A DNA stretch of 64,000 nucleotides. Origin: Paradesertivirga superstes (GTDB lineage: Bacteria > Bacteroidota > Bacteroidia > Sphingobacteriales > Sphingobacteriaceae). The notes below the pieces were generated by a model. The model did no database searches. It was not told the origin of the DNA and saw only the letters and a list, made by a program, of their open reading frames with translations. Each line of letters opens with the position of its first letter. The first letter of the stretch is position 1. The translations under genes and the position numbers were made by a program. Below, in pieces: positions 34,621 to 44,252 of the stretch. The stretch lies in contig NZ_JBBJCN010000001.1 in the NCBI RefSeq assembly GCF_037622515.1, positions 1,116,001 to 1,180,000 on the forward strand. The letters are read 5' to 3'.

Positions 34621-35880
34621 TTGAGCAAAAAAATAGATCCCGAAAATGTTGACTCTGCGATTTCCAGTTGGAGCGGGTTTGTGTACCAGGGAAAAGTAGC
34701 ACTTTACCATGTCGTAAAGCTGCTAACCCATTCTCTTTCGGTTTCAGCCTATACCCTTCAACTAGACAGTTTGGAAGATTTCGCAGTAATTGAAAAAGGT
34801 AAACCAATCTCTATTCACCAGATCAAGGCCCTTAAAAGTGTAAGCTATAGTACATACAAAGGCCCTTTTGAAAAGCTTTGCAAAAAAGGAACTGAATATG
34901 GTGGAGTGCCTGCTTTTTTTCATACCGCCAGGCGGATTACCGATAAATCTGTTGGAGATATAGAAGCCTCCCATGCAGGGATGAAGGTATACCTTTACGG
35001 AACAGATCCCAATTGTTCACTGGATAAAATTGACGATTTAATCAGTGCTGCGATTTCTGAGTTTCATCGTAAGCATCAACCGGCCTTCCTGAATCCTGAC
35101 TATGCACGAAAAACACGACATTACTTGGATGCGATCATTCAAAGCCGAGTCATAATTATCCACAGTAAGATCCATCAGGATCTCTATTCGGAAAATGCAG
35201 CGGCTTATAAAGAATTGATACCATTTCAGGAATTTCTGGATGTGCTAAATGAAGATACCATCGCTAAAATCTCTGGTCCCGGCTATTATCTCCATCTGAC
35301 CAAGATGGATCTGAATAGATATTACCAAGAGTATTGTTTGGAACTGCCTGAAGACATTGAAGACGATTGTCGTCTGAAAATGAATAACTTTGCGGCCTTT
35401 TTGAATGCACTAAGCGAGGAACAGCTTGTTAAACTGATCTGCAAGATCATTCCTCACCGCAGTTTCGCACTTGACAGCATTAGCGATTATAAAGATAACA
35501 ACATCCAACGCGATGAAATGAAACAGGCATTTTTTAGGTGTTTGAAAGAGCTAAAAGAAATAGTGCCTCTTGCACATGGCAGCCTTAACTGGGCCATTGC
35601 TAAGGAGAAGTTCGTCCCAACATCCATCAATTGGACGCAGGAATACCATCAGGACGCCTGCGTAAAAATCATTGAGAACATTTTAAATACTGATTTAGAT
35701 CTGCCTTTCGAAACTTCATCGCTTGTCACCGCGAACATAAATGTGCCTTCAGTTTATGATGCAGCGGTTAATATTATGGACATCCCCGAGGATGAAGCGA
35801 ATCGTGAAGCCGAGAAAATAATGAACTGGAAACGCATTTCACTGACTTCTATTGAAGAAGCAAAAAAGAAGATTGTATGA
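34621..35880 (+). CDS. lmuA: Lamassu-like nuclease component (LmuA, Cap4/DUF4297-type)
   Basis: A 419-residue protein with an N-terminal Cap4-type nuclease-like domain: SGFVYQGKVALYHVV (19-33), then LEDFAVIEKG with E52/D53 and IHQIK with Q67 and K69, giving a D-x13-QxK PD-(D/E)XK pattern. The rest is helical and could be the regulatory part. The start is TTG at 34621 because a stop (TAA) lies directly before it and the next in-frame ATG is about 120 codons in. In Lamassu/ABC-3C systems this effector cuts DNA once the SMC component senses a phage structure. The following gene overlaps its stop by 4 bases. Confidence 0.75.
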   Translation: MSKKIDPENVDSAISSWSGFVYQGKVALYHVVKLLTHSLSVSAYTLQLDSLEDFAVIEKGKPISIHQIKALKSVSYSTYKGPFEKLCKKGTEYGGVPAFFHTARRITDKSVGDIEASHAGMKVYLYGTDPNCSLDKIDDLISAAISEFHRKHQPAFLNPDYARKTRHYLDAIIQSRVIIIHSKIHQDLYSENAAAYKELIPFQEFLDVLNEDTIAKISGPGYYLHLTKMDLNRYYQEYCLELPEDIEDDCRLKMNNFAAFLNALSEEQLVKLICKIIPHRSFALDSISDYKDNNIQRDEMKQAFFRCLKELKEIVPLAHGSLNWAIAKEKFVPTSINWTQEYHQDACVKIIENILNTDLDLPFETSSLVTANINVPSVYDAAVNIMDIPEDEANREAEKIMNWKRISLTSIEEAKKKIV

Positions 35881-36587
35881 TTGATTTGATTCACGAGTTA
35901 TTTGAGCAAAATGGTTTTGCCTGGCAATCCGATGAGCGCTTTATGCTATATCATCGGACAGCTGAAGGCCTAAAAAAAGAATTTTGGGTAGTGCTTACCC
36001 AAGATTGTGAGGATGTTCTGAGGGAACAGTCGCAATTGTACAAGAGCTGTAAAAAACTGAATGATCAGCCCGAACTGGATAAAAATATTTCTCTTATTAT
36101 TCCAATGCGAGTCGAGGATGAAGCGCAATGTAAAAGTTTAAAATCTGACACTCTACGAATTGAGGAGGACGTTTATTTTTTTAAAAAACATGTGTTGATT
36201 TATTCGAATCGGGAATTGTCTGATTTCAGAGAGCTCCAGGGCGATAAGCAGACGAATGATTATCTAACAAAAGTTATCACGCAACAAAGTTGCTTTGAGG
36301 TATATAAAGTCGATCCTCGTAAGTTGCAGTGGCAGTCGTTAGTGTATAGGGTTGCAAATAAGATTCCATTTATCCAGCTCAAAATTAAAGTTACAAAAGA
36401 TCTCACTTCTTTGTATGACTTAAAATCAGAAAAAGTTAAAGCAAAGCAACTTGTTGATTTTGAGCAAGTTTTTGATGAAGCCATTGGTTCGCGCAGCTAT
36501 CCGGAACTTTCAAATACCAGCCCGGTTTTATTGCTCAATATTTTAAACGGCATATTTAATAAAGAGGATGGCGCTGAAAATCAATAA
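35877..36587 (+). CDS. lmuC: Lamassu-like middle component (LmuC)
   Basis: A 236-residue soluble protein in the position of LmuC/DdmB in Lamassu and DdmABC operons, coupled by a 4-base overlap (ATGA) to the nuclease gene and a 20-base overlap to the SMC gene. No motif is recognised; the C-terminal half has a helical segment with an acid/Arg-rich stretch. Identity rests on the operon order (nuclease, small subunit, SMC ATPase) rather than on sequence similarity that I can verify. Confidence 0.65.
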   Translation: MIDLIHELFEQNGFAWQSDERFMLYHRTAEGLKKEFWVVLTQDCEDVLREQSQLYKSCKKLNDQPELDKNISLIIPMRVEDEAQCKSLKSDTLRIEEDVYFFKKHVLIYSNRELSDFRELQGDKQTNDYLTKVITQQSCFEVYKVDPRKLQWQSLVYRVANKIPFIQLKIKVTKDLTSLYDLKSEKVKAKQLVDFEQVFDEAIGSRSYPELSNTSPVLLLNILNGIFNKEDGAENQ

Positions 36588-38901
36588 ATTTCACATTGAA
36601 AACTTCAAGATTTTCGAGCGGCATACGTTCGATTTCAGGGACAGGGATTTCTTAATTTTTGACGGACCTAACGGTTTTGGTAAAACGTCCTTCTATGACG
36701 CGGTAGAATTGCTGCTTACAGGTAAAATAAGGCGATATAGGAACCTAGCTGACATTATCGTTGATAACCGAGAAATTTTTACTGAAAATCCCTATCTCAA
36801 TGCAAGTTTCCCATTAGGCGATATACTAATCAAGGCGGAATTACTGGTTGACGGTCATCCCCTAGTTCTAAGCCGCTGTTGTCTGAATAAAGACCTGGAA
36901 AATTCTGTGAAGTTCGACAAGTTTTTGCTGTACAGCCATGACAGCTTTGAGGATCGAAACGGTATCTTAATTGATGATGAAAATGCCTTTCTGCAACCTT
37001 TTTTGGGAAAGGATTATGTATTGAATTTCCAGTTCTTGAATTATGTAGAGCAGGAGGATAATGCCTACCTGTTGAAGAACAAAGAGGCTGCCAAAAAGAA
37101 GGCGATTGATCATTTATTTAACGTAGAGGAATTCCAATCTAAGCTGGATAAGGTTATAGGGGTACGAAAGTCAATTTGGGAGCTTTGCAAACCGCAGGTG
37201 AAAAGAGACTTGAAAGCGGATAAAGATGCGCTGAAAGCATTCAAAGAGGAATGGGCTGGAAAGATGCCGGAGGTCCAATATCAGCAAATGTTTGCGACGA
37301 AGGCGCTCCCTTGGGATGGGGAGCAGATCTCTTTTGAACCGGGCGTCTACGAATTCCTTCTTGGGCCTACTGGAGAGCTTGTGCTGTTGAAGGAATTAGT
37401 TAGAAAAAAAGACTCCTTCCTTGCCACTCTGTTTAACCGTAGGCTAGAATCGCTTATGCACAATACTGGATGGGAAAATTTTTTGAAATACTGGTACTTT
37501 CTAGAAGGGCGCGATGAGTTGGTTGATGCTGCAAAATTGTTTGGTGACGTTGATGGTCTGTACAAGGAAGTTGAGGAGATCACGGTGGAAAAAATTGATC
37601 GGGAAGAATTGAATATACCAGAGAACGTTACCAAAGTTTTACCGGAGGAATTGGTATCCAGATATCACAGTGCACTGGAAGATCTTGAATTTAAACTAAA
37701 GCAAGCAAACGGGCTTAAGAAGATCCTGGCTAGCTTGGAAGCATCACGTTCTGCTCTGATCAGAAACTTTGAAAATTACAGGGAGATTTTAGCAGATGGA
37801 GTTGATAACAACTGTCCGCTTTGCGGACAGAAATATGGTTTCCTCGAGGATGAAGATGCCGGTAGCTTGATGGCCAATATCGCTTTACAAACGATTGCAC
37901 TTCAGGGGATTTTGGACGATAGTAACAATGATTTATCAAAAGCACTCCAGTCATTTCGTGAATCTGAAGTCGCTGAGTTGGAAGTACTATTGGACGCTTA
38001 TATAAAAACCCACCTCATTGACATTAGCTTTGTGCGACAATTAGCCAGGCAAAAACCCGATGATCTTGAGTCTTTGAATAAATCGTTGATGGAAATTGAT
38101 GTAGAGCCCACTCCTTTTTTGAACAAGGTTGCTTTGTCAAATGCTGAAATAGACCTGGAAGTTTTTCAGGCAGTCTTCACTAGTAAAATGATCCCGATTG
38201 AAGGCGGCGTCATTACTTCAGAAATTAAGGAAATCTACCTGCAACTATTTAACGGATCGGAGGATCTTTTTGAGGAGCTTAGCGAAGAGACGGTGGATCG
38301 GAAAATTGCTTATGTACAATGGCAACACAGCTTGTATAAGAACACGGTGATCCAGCAGCGAGAAAAAGGGATCGAACAATTGCAACAGCAGTATGACCAA
38401 GCCAGTAACTATGTCGAAAAAATGAAAGATTTGGAACAAGCATATTCTTCTGCATTGAGCATTTACCAGAAGAGCTTGATTAGGGACATCGAAATATTGT
38501 TTCATATTTACTCGGGACGGATTATACAAGATTTTCAGGGTGGATTGGGATTGTTCATTAAAGAGGATCGCGGTATCAAGTTTTTGACGGATTCTTCAAA
38601 GAGCTTTGACGCAGTTTTTACGATGAGTTCCGGACAAATAGCGGCACTCGTCATTTCTTTCACTTTGGCCTTAAATAAGAAATACTCTAGGAACAAGGTG
38701 CTTCTCATTGATGATCCTGTACAAACAATGGATGAACTAAATATTGCCGGTTTTGTCGAATTGTTAAGAAACGATTTTGGGGATCGACAAATATTCATTT
38801 CTACCCATGAGGATAAAATGTCAAACTATATGCGTTATAAATTTGAGAAGTTTGGCCTTAAATCAAGGCGAGTAAGTATGAAGAGCGCTCAACTAGGTTG
38901 A
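36568..38901 (+). CDS. lmuB: Lamassu-like SMC/RecF-type ATPase (LmuB)
   Basis: A 777-residue protein with an ABC-type head split by a coiled-coil region. Walker A is GPNGFGKTS (33-41). A zinc-hook-type CPLCG motif lies at C416 and C419. The signature MSSGQ is at 686-690 and Walker B LLIDDP at 712-717. This is the SMC/Rad50-like architecture of the ABC-3C/Lamassu sensor. It should recognise branched or foreign DNA and activate LmuA. The gene is the last of the plus-strand operon. Confidence 0.8.
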   Translation: MALKINKFHIENFKIFERHTFDFRDRDFLIFDGPNGFGKTSFYDAVELLLTGKIRRYRNLADIIVDNREIFTENPYLNASFPLGDILIKAELLVDGHPLVLSRCCLNKDLENSVKFDKFLLYSHDSFEDRNGILIDDENAFLQPFLGKDYVLNFQFLNYVEQEDNAYLLKNKEAAKKKAIDHLFNVEEFQSKLDKVIGVRKSIWELCKPQVKRDLKADKDALKAFKEEWAGKMPEVQYQQMFATKALPWDGEQISFEPGVYEFLLGPTGELVLLKELVRKKDSFLATLFNRRLESLMHNTGWENFLKYWYFLEGRDELVDAAKLFGDVDGLYKEVEEITVEKIDREELNIPENVTKVLPEELVSRYHSALEDLEFKLKQANGLKKILASLEASRSALIRNFENYREILADGVDNNCPLCGQKYGFLEDEDAGSLMANIALQTIALQGILDDSNNDLSKALQSFRESEVAELEVLLDAYIKTHLIDISFVRQLARQKPDDLESLNKSLMEIDVEPTPFLNKVALSNAEIDLEVFQAVFTSKMIPIEGGVITSEIKEIYLQLFNGSEDLFEELSEETVDRKIAYVQWQHSLYKNTVIQQREKGIEQLQQQYDQASNYVEKMKDLEQAYSSALSIYQKSLIRDIEILFHIYSGRIIQDFQGGLGLFIKEDRGIKFLTDSSKSFDAVFTMSSGQIAALVISFTLALNKKYSRNKVLLIDDPVQTMDELNIAGFVELLRNDFGDRQIFISTHEDKMSNYMRYKFEKFGLKSRRVSMKSAQLG

Positions 38902-39426
38902 TTAGAGTCACTTACGGGAAACTGAACACGTTAATAAAGCTTTAAAGTTTTTTCAGCTTACAATATGGTCCAGTTCCTGTTGTCGCCGGTATAAATGAGA
39001 CTACCTACCATCTATAAAAATGGATTTAATACTTTTTTTGTCTTCGCATTTCCGTATCTGGACACATAGCGATGCAGAAGGGAAATCGATCCCCTAATTC
39101 GGTACAGGTCCCGGACTTTCTTTCTCCAGTTGCTTCTCGCTAACATCCGATGATTCTCTTTCATTCATTTTGGCTTTTGTATCGGCAAACGTAAACCGCT
39201 GCGGCAGGCAAGGCCGATCCCTATGGGTTTGGGCTAAAAAATCTTCACACCTTCGCTTTGCTTCCGGATAGTATTTTCGTAGCCTCAACGTCTTGCCTCG
39301 CCAAGCCCGCGCTCATTTTTTTTGCCTCTACCAAAAGCCAAAAGAGACGTGTGCCGAATTAGTTTAGTCATCCGTTGTTTGCACATGAACAGTGTTTAAA
39401 GCCCACTGACGAAAAGCAAAGGTTAA
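38902..39426. other. intergenic region with GC-richer insert
   Basis: A 525-base gap between the Lamassu-like operon and the convergent STAND gene. About 39160-39340 is visibly richer in G and C than its surroundings and holds a 64-codon open frame on the minus strand (39094-39288) that lacks recognisable features. It could be a leftover from another insertion or a shared repeat. No terminator was recognised. Confidence 0.4.
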
Positions 39427-42400
39427 TCATTCGTCGTCACGAAAATTATAACGCCTGTCATATGCAGCACTGCGCCTCGCATAGTCGATCCGCTGGTTCA
39501 GAAAGTCTAAGTGACCTAAGAAATTGCGTTTGGGTTCAAGAGTCTGGATGAGTTCTTTAAGACGTGTGTAAATTGCACTGTCCCTTTCCCCCGCTATGAA
39601 ATCACCGCTATGTAATACCACACCTGAAGCCGTCCAATTAATCTTTTTGAAATCGTCCAAGGCAGGGTTTAGGCGTAGAAATTGCAACGCTAGATTGTCC
39701 TTCTGAGCCGATAGTTTATCATTGATGATTTTAAAACAGAACTTCATTTTTTCGCTGTTTTTAAAGTTTTTATCAATGTAGAGGGTGAAAAAATCTAGTT
39801 TGCGATTGTCAAAATCGGTAACGCCAGAAATTTGGTCAAAGAGATCTTCTATCGTGCTTTCTATACGCCAATGCGTATTACGTTTTTTAAAAAGATAGTC
39901 GACCGCCTTAGTGATTAACCTTAGAAAATTTTCTTGTTTCCAAAGTGAGCCGAGATGCCGTTGTTCCTGACGCCGGAATTTTTTGTCCTTAACAATCGAG
40001 GAAAGATACGTTTCAAAAAAGAACCGATCTTGTTTTAAGAGGAATATGAACTGCTTACATTCAAAGTCGAACATATCATGCGCGAAATCTTGGTACAGGT
40101 AAATTTCCCGAATTAACTTTGGTTCGTGCTTGAGAAGTTCGTAATGTGATATCAGAAAATCGTTCCTATCCAAAATAAAAGTACAAGCACCTAATTTAGA
40201 GCGAGTCAGCAGCGCGTTCAGGTGTTCGGGAAGGAAATTGCCGTTAAACCTCCTGAAATGTTGTTCATTCTTGAACTCTAGGTAAAGGCGGCCTTCAAGG
40301 TTAAGCAATATTGAAGAATAGCGGGCGTAATGTTTTTCGGTGATCAGTTCACGGGGAAGGATATCATATAAAGCCAATAATAGTACCTGGCGATAACTTA
40401 CGTGCGAGTGTTCGATGAGTTGCTCCAGCGGGACGATTAATGCTGGATCAAAGTTTATAATGTTTTTGAACAGGCTCTCATAGCGGGTGGTTCGGACAAA
40501 ACGTTCGTTTTGGACCGCCTGGGCCAAAAAAACAATAAACTCATTTGGGCTTGTTTCGAAAAAGTGGATAAAAAGAATATTGGTTGAAGATGCAATGTTA
40601 TAAAAATCCCAATTGTCCGCATCCATACATTCCAGTAGAAACTCGAAAACACTGAGGAACTCCCCCGAAGTATGAAAAGGAAAAGTTGTTAGTAATTCCT
40701 TGTGTTTCAATTTGTCCAACCGCTTTTCAATCTTGTCCCAATCTCTACCCTCAAGTTCATATTCGTATCGTTCTTTATTACGAAGCATATTCCAATCCAA
40801 CGCAGCGAACCACTTATATTTCCAATGATCTGTACATTGCTTTCCGAGTTTTAGCAACTCTTCTCCTATTAGTTTTCTACGTTTCATCTTATCACTAAAG
40901 CGCTGGATAAGCAGCAGGTGATCAAGCTGATCCGAATTCAGACAGTTGCTCAGGATAGAAACGGTATGTGGCTCGTCGAATAGAGCTATCTCCTGATTGA
41001 AATCCATCCAATAGCCGTCTAACACTGAACGTAAAACATGGACTGAAATCTTTGGATATAGAGGAAAATATATTTCCAATCTCTTCCAATAAAACGTTCG
41101 GATCTCCTTGATCTCCTCGGTAAGAACGATATCCACTTTGCCAAAGCGAATCTTGTTTTTTCCTGCAAAGCTGTTTGCCTGGAAATGTGTTTTCAAGAAA
41201 TGTGGACATAATCGAAAAAACAGGTAATCTAAATGAATTTTTCCAGCCTGTAGCTCCTTTTGGAACAATTGATTGAATTGTGCTTCTCTGTATTGCCAAT
41301 AGCCAGGATCGGGGTGACTAAAAGATAGTGATCCTTGTATGAGCCGAGCGGCCCGTTCGGCAAGCTCCGGCCGTTTTTCAAGCAGAAAGAACAATAATTC
41401 AGTTGCTGTGTCGAAATATGGGCTGACTGCTTCCTGAATTGTCCAAAGAAGATCAAAAAGATCGTCCTTTTCATCCTTGTTCAACACTTGGTCGCCTTGC
41501 ATCAAAAGCTGTTTTTCCGAGTGTGCATATCCAATCTTATCCTGTAAGGCCAGCGATCGTTCTGGCAAAGGAACAATCTGTTGGTTTAGGTAGTGCAGTG
41601 CTTCTTCTGGTAAATAAAACCAAAACGTCTCTAAAAATTCGCGCCTATCCGCCTCCTTTGACCACGAAGCGTGGTATCTCTGGGTAACGAATGGCTTAAT
41701 CAGGTTTTCCAGATTTTCATAACCGAAGGTATTTACCGCCTCTATCGCGGTATAACGAACGCGGCTTTTGTGCGAGGGAAAGAAATGATCCAGAACGATT
41801 CGGTAGTCCAGCACGCAATCAACTAAAAAACACTTAAAAAACAAGTAGGCTGCCAAAATCTGATCGTTGATTTTAACAATTGAGCGATCGGTGTATAGGT
41901 TGACGATTTCCTGTTTATCCAATTCATGAACGCATTGCCAAAATTCGTTGTCGGTTACACCGAACTTTGATAGGAGTGCAGAAGTTTCAGTATCCTCTCT
42001 GTCAATCAGTTTAAAGAATGAGAGGATTCCGAGAACACGTAAATTATCTAGCTGGAATAGAGTTTTATGCTCGATTTGGAAACGCTGAAAATATCTTTCA
42101 TAGATATCAGATAAGTTATCCAACTCGCGTAAGGTTGCATCTTTTGCGGCGATAGCTGTCATAATAGCAAGCCTAGGATTACCATGTGCGACATCCAATA
42201 TTCTACGGATAAATGCATGATGCCGGATGTCAAACGGGGGGGCTTGGATAATCTCTTTCAACTGGTCATCATTCAGCCCGGGAATGGTAATCTGGTTGTG
42301 GCCAATCTCCTTCAGTAACGGCAGTATCTCGGGTAGAGCATAATCTCGCACCGTCAGGATAATTTTCAGTGTTGAACGGCTTTCTTGGCAGAATGTCAAT

Positions 42401-43242
42401 GCTTCCCGTAAGTGTGCAATGCTTTTGTTAGCATCATCAATATATAGCAGGTAGTCAGTGTCTTTTTGAATGAGTTTCCGAAGGTCACTAATCACTGGCA
42501 GATCTTTGTTACGGATGCAATAGCCTATTCGGCTGCCTCCTGCACCAAAGCGCTTAACAGCTTCGACAGCTATACGGCTTTTTCCTGTGCCCGCTTTGCC
42601 GCTCAAAACGGTGATTTGGCAGGTATTCAGTGATTGTTCAGTTCGTTCTAGTTCGCTTTCACGGTGAATAATTGGATTAGATAACGGCGTAGCCACACCG
42701 CCCTTTTCGTACTCACGTATAAATTCATCTAGTGGCAAGACTTGGTAGGTGTCTAATTCTATACCTAAATACTCTTTAGCCAAATAGGGATGGAAGCGGT
42801 AAATGCTGTGCGAAAGAGTGCTCAAATTAATGAGTTTGAGAGTTACCCGATGCTTACGTGCAAGCTCATACAGGGCTGGTTCTACTGACGGATCGGGGTT
42901 ACTATTATAGCTGAGAATAATATGATCTACCTTTTGTAGAGGAATATGCGTCCTCTTTGAATCGAAACAGGCCTCGAGGTCTTCTCGCAACTTTTTCAGG
43001 AAATCACTTCGCTTCTTCGCATCCTGGGTAGTGTATTGAATGAAAATATAGTCACCGTTGGAAAGCTGAATACGGGTGTCAGGGGTACCGCCCCTAGACT
43101 TTTGCTTTCCCTCCGCTTGACCGATGGGATTGATCGAATCGAACTGCTCACCATGTTCATAAAAAAGATAATGATCAACCAGGCGATGGAACGCATCGTC
43201 GTTCATTGCTTTTATTTTGCTTTCGATTAATTCAATTGTCAT
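39427..43242 (-). CDS. STAND NTPase with N-terminal nuclease-like domain
   Basis: A 1271-residue protein. Residues about 1-170 resemble a PD-(D/E)XK fold: GTPD55 then a strand ending IQ69YT, i.e. the D-x13-Q pattern, with a preceding SKIKAMNDDAFHRL helix. A P-loop NTPase of the STAND class follows: GKAGTGKS (215-222) and DYLLYIDDA with D269/D270. The remaining 800 residues are helical repeats (TPR/HEAT-like), the usual sensor part. This resembles Avs-type or nSTAND3 defence proteins, which sense a phage protein with the C-terminus and activate an N-terminal effector. No partner gene is needed. The gene is monocistronic and points toward the plus-strand Lamassu operon. Confidence 0.75.
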   Translation of the reverse strand: MTIELIESKIKAMNDDAFHRLVDHYLFYEHGEQFDSINPIGQAEGKQKSRGGTPDTRIQLSNGDYIFIQYTTQDAKKRSDFLKKLREDLEACFDSKRTHIPLQKVDHIILSYNSNPDPSVEPALYELARKHRVTLKLINLSTLSHSIYRFHPYLAKEYLGIELDTYQVLPLDEFIREYEKGGVATPLSNPIIHRESELERTEQSLNTCQITVLSGKAGTGKSRIAVEAVKRFGAGGSRIGYCIRNKDLPVISDLRKLIQKDTDYLLYIDDANKSIAHLREALTFCQESRSTLKIILTVRDYALPEILPLLKEIGHNQITIPGLNDDQLKEIIQAPPFDIRHHAFIRRILDVAHGNPRLAIMTAIAAKDATLRELDNLSDIYERYFQRFQIEHKTLFQLDNLRVLGILSFFKLIDREDTETSALLSKFGVTDNEFWQCVHELDKQEIVNLYTDRSIVKINDQILAAYLFFKCFLVDCVLDYRIVLDHFFPSHKSRVRYTAIEAVNTFGYENLENLIKPFVTQRYHASWSKEADRREFLETFWFYLPEEALHYLNQQIVPLPERSLALQDKIGYAHSEKQLLMQGDQVLNKDEKDDLFDLLWTIQEAVSPYFDTATELLFFLLEKRPELAERAARLIQGSLSFSHPDPGYWQYREAQFNQLFQKELQAGKIHLDYLFFRLCPHFLKTHFQANSFAGKNKIRFGKVDIVLTEEIKEIRTFYWKRLEIYFPLYPKISVHVLRSVLDGYWMDFNQEIALFDEPHTVSILSNCLNSDQLDHLLLIQRFSDKMKRRKLIGEELLKLGKQCTDHWKYKWFAALDWNMLRNKERYEYELEGRDWDKIEKRLDKLKHKELLTTFPFHTSGEFLSVFEFLLECMDADNWDFYNIASSTNILFIHFFETSPNEFIVFLAQAVQNERFVRTTRYESLFKNIINFDPALIVPLEQLIEHSHVSYRQVLLLALYDILPRELITEKHYARYSSILLNLEGRLYLEFKNEQHFRRFNGNFLPEHLNALLTRSKLGACTFILDRNDFLISHYELLKHEPKLIREIYLYQDFAHDMFDFECKQFIFLLKQDRFFFETYLSSIVKDKKFRRQEQRHLGSLWKQENFLRLITKAVDYLFKKRNTHWRIESTIEDLFDQISGVTDFDNRKLDFFTLYIDKNFKNSEKMKFCFKIINDKLSAQKDNLALQFLRLNPALDDFKKINWTASGVVLHSGDFIAGERDSAIYTRLKELIQTLEPKRNFLGHLDFLNQRIDYARRSAAYDRRYNFRDDE

Positions 43243-43374
43243 AGGCTCACCTTCGGCGGTGTAATTTCGTCAGATTAAGCAAATTGCGCAACTGAAGTTG
43301 TTCACATTACCATATCACCGACAACTGCATTAGATGCAGCTTCTTATAACAATTAAACTTTACCCAAAGCATCG

Positions 43375-44241
43375 CTAGATAGTATGACTGAAGAAATACT
43401 GTCCAATAAATCTGACTTTCTTCATCTTTTCGATTGTTTCATGGAGAAACACTTCGTCCTTACAGGCGACTGTCTTATAAGCATAATTAACTAAATCGGA
43501 ATTGATCTTAAACACCAACTCATCATCATTCTCATTAATTGTAACGATCCTTGTAGGCCTTTTGCCAATCGCTTCAGAACGTCCTAAAACAAACATCTTA
43601 TCCGATACTGGGATGCCAAATTGCATAACCTTGCCAGTATCGAAATTTTGCCTCACAAGAAATGCAGTAGTATCAGGTAAAATAAAATGATCGGTCGATT
43701 TAATAACTACTATGGAAAATGTGATGGGATCCATGCTTTGCAATAACATGCTGGCTACATCGATGTAGCCCTTTAAGTTTTTATATATCACATCCGGATG
43801 CTCTAACTCATCCGGGACATGAGCACCTCGAATTTTAGCATCATTTGCAAGACTATTTAATGCATCGTCGAGGCCAGACTTGTAAAATGGATTGCGATAT
43901 TCTCCCACCAAAGCCATTAAACCGAGAAAATTTAAATCTTCATAGGCTTTCTGAATTATCGATGGGGCATCTATAAAATCTATGACGACATTTAAATGCT
44001 TGGAAAAATTCTCTTCAAACATAACCCGGAGCTCTAGTTCCATCGATGTACGATCAATTGCAGTGTCCCACAATCTGTTATTTAGTTTTTTACAGCTGAA
44101 GATTTTTGAAATTCCCGGTCGCGTGTAGAAATTTCGGAGATTCTTGTCGTACAAATAAATCTTATTTGTATATGAATTGAAAAACTCCTTCAAATGACAT
44201 TTTGAAACATAATGGTGATTCACTGGTTCGTGCTGTGCCAT
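43375..44241 (-). CDS. DUF4238 family protein
   Basis: A 288-residue protein with the DUF4238 pattern HHYVSKCHLKEFFNSYTN at the start (HYV-x-x-x-x-L-x-x-F) and a conserved FLVRQNFDTGKVMQFGIP stretch later. It has no membrane segment. DUF4238 proteins are common in defence islands, and a nuclease-like role has been proposed. Here it starts 11 bases after the stop of the PD-(D/E)XK-like gene upstream, so it is probably cotranscribed with it. Function is not established. Confidence 0.65.
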   Translation of the reverse strand: MAQHEPVNHHYVSKCHLKEFFNSYTNKIYLYDKNLRNFYTRPGISKIFSCKKLNNRLWDTAIDRTSMELELRVMFEENFSKHLNVVIDFIDAPSIIQKAYEDLNFLGLMALVGEYRNPFYKSGLDDALNSLANDAKIRGAHVPDELEHPDVIYKNLKGYIDVASMLLQSMDPITFSIVVIKSTDHFILPDTTAFLVRQNFDTGKVMQFGIPVSDKMFVLGRSEAIGKRPTRIVTINENDDELVFKINSDLVNYAYKTVACKDEVFLHETIEKMKKVRFIGQYFFSHTI

Positions 44242-44252
44242 ACTCTCGATTA

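Noticed and set aside
39094..39288. 64-codon minus-strand frame in the GC-richer islet
   Set aside because: It has no recognised features. It is mentioned only as part of an intergenic region because it could be chance in GC-rich DNA.
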